Under the pieces are notes generated by a model that was not told the origin of the DNA, did not search any database, and worked only from the letters and a program-made list of their open reading frames with translations. From Codonopsis lanceolata (Eukaryota; Streptophyta; Magnoliopsida; Asterales; Campanulaceae), in NCBI GenBank assembly GCA_013146195.2, contig CM028378.1:40190828-40254827 (forward strand): a DNA stretch of 64,000 nt, given 5' to 3'. The position numbers were made by a program, and so were the translations under genes. This document shows, one piece after another, positions 63,685-64,000 of this stretch. Position 1 is the first letter of the stretch, and each line of letters begins with the position of its first letter.

Positions 63685-63696
63685 GCTCTGATACCA
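63685..63696 (-). other. tRNA-iMet primer binding site of the copia element
   Basis: The minus strand reads TGGTATCAGAGC, the perfect 12-base tRNA-iMet site of plant copia elements, followed by CTAAGG and preceded by the LTR end. Confidence 0.93.
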
Positions 63697-63698
63697 CA

Positions 63699-64000
63699 TG
63701 TTAAACTTTTATACATGCATGAGTTCCAAACATAAATCATTTTCTAGAAACTCATGATAATTTAATAAAACCTAAAATCTTGGAACACATAATTCTTACG
63801 AATTAATGTACAAATATATGTAATGGAAACTAACCTGGATCCATGATGTCAACTTACAACTATTATGGAAAACAGAATTTTCAACCTTGCCTTTCACTTT
63901 AATTTCTTCGGATGGCGAGGAGAACCTTTTTTTCCCTTTAATTTTCTGGAGACTACTCTTAATTTTCTTATTACTATATATAATGTTATGGCTCACAGTA
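63699..64000 (-). repeat. 5' LTR of the copia element (partial)
   Basis: The LTR 3' end reads GTTTAACA on the minus strand two bases before the primer site; on the plus strand this is TGTTAAAC at 63699. The rest of the LTR extends past the window end. Confidence 0.8.

Larger units (their letters stand above)
59676..64000 (-). mobile_element. Ty1/copia element, truncated in RT, with 5' LTR
   Basis: On the minus strand the order is LTR (from 64000 or beyond to 63699), PBS, leader, gag, zinc knuckle, protease, integrase, RT. Copia order (integrase before RT) is clear. RT ends abruptly at 59676 in GLFGLSQKA, where the LTR-like segment begins, so RNase H and the 3' LTR are absent. Confidence 0.9.

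Overview
This 64-kb window looks like heterochromatic plant nuclear DNA, most likely from a eudicot. It is built almost entirely of nested transposable elements: Ty3/gypsy Tat/Ogre-type elements with two RNase H domains, a Tekay/Del-type chromovirus, Ty1/copia, an L1-type LINE with an RNase H domain, a Helitron helicase remnant, and Stowaway, hAT-like and MULE-like MITEs. I found no convincing host gene, tRNA or rRNA gene, CRISPR array or bacterial feature. Nearly every coding region is broken by stops and frameshifts, so coding entries are called pseudogenes. Assignments rest on motif reading only; no database search or alignment was run.

Layout. 1-1250: Ty1/copia pol fragment (+). 1640-2157: C-terminus of a Helitron PIF1-type helicase (-). 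2270-3090: AT-rich degenerate tandem repeat. 3464-11999: Tat-lineage element 'A' (+), with a 793-bp LTR, PBS, gag (interrupted by a solo LTR at 5483-7294), protease, RT, two RNases H and a decayed integrase, cut by a 100-N gap. 12100-16880: 3' half of a Tekay/Del-type chromovirus (+) with its 2.2-kb 3' LTR. 16881-19092: non-coding DNA and a MITE half. 19093-28176: 'A-prime', a minus-strand relative of A whose gag is joined directly to the last codons of pol. It keeps a long ORF in antisense between pol and its 3' LTR, and that ORF is split by a LINE (23380-26448) with an 11-bp target duplication. 28177-32342: the other MITE half and a cluster of MITE-like elements, including a MULE-like element nested inside a hAT-like one.

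32343-56024: two closely related Ogre-like copies (+) in tandem, LTR1 - internal 1 - LTR2 - internal 2, sharing the middle LTR. LTR1 carries a nested 1184-bp solo LTR. The gag of copy 1 carries a solo LTR of the same Ogre-like family (37165-39012). Internal 1 runs gag - protease - RT - RNase H - archaeal-type RNase H - integrase, followed by antisense ORF remnants (45700-48235). Internal 2 decays in RT and ends in a second 100-N gap. 56125-57160: another antisense-type coding remnant. 57166-59675: 3' part of a gypsy-type LTR (+). 59676-64000: Ty1/copia element (-) with tRNA-iMet PBS and part of its 5' LTR.

The most interesting signal is that the Tat/Ogre-type elements carry, or abut, additional ORFs in antisense between integrase and the 3' LTR. 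One is retained in a derivative that has lost nearly all of pol. Extra ORFs of this kind have been described in plant Tat elements, so the class is not new, but these copies, their domains and their context deserve a check.
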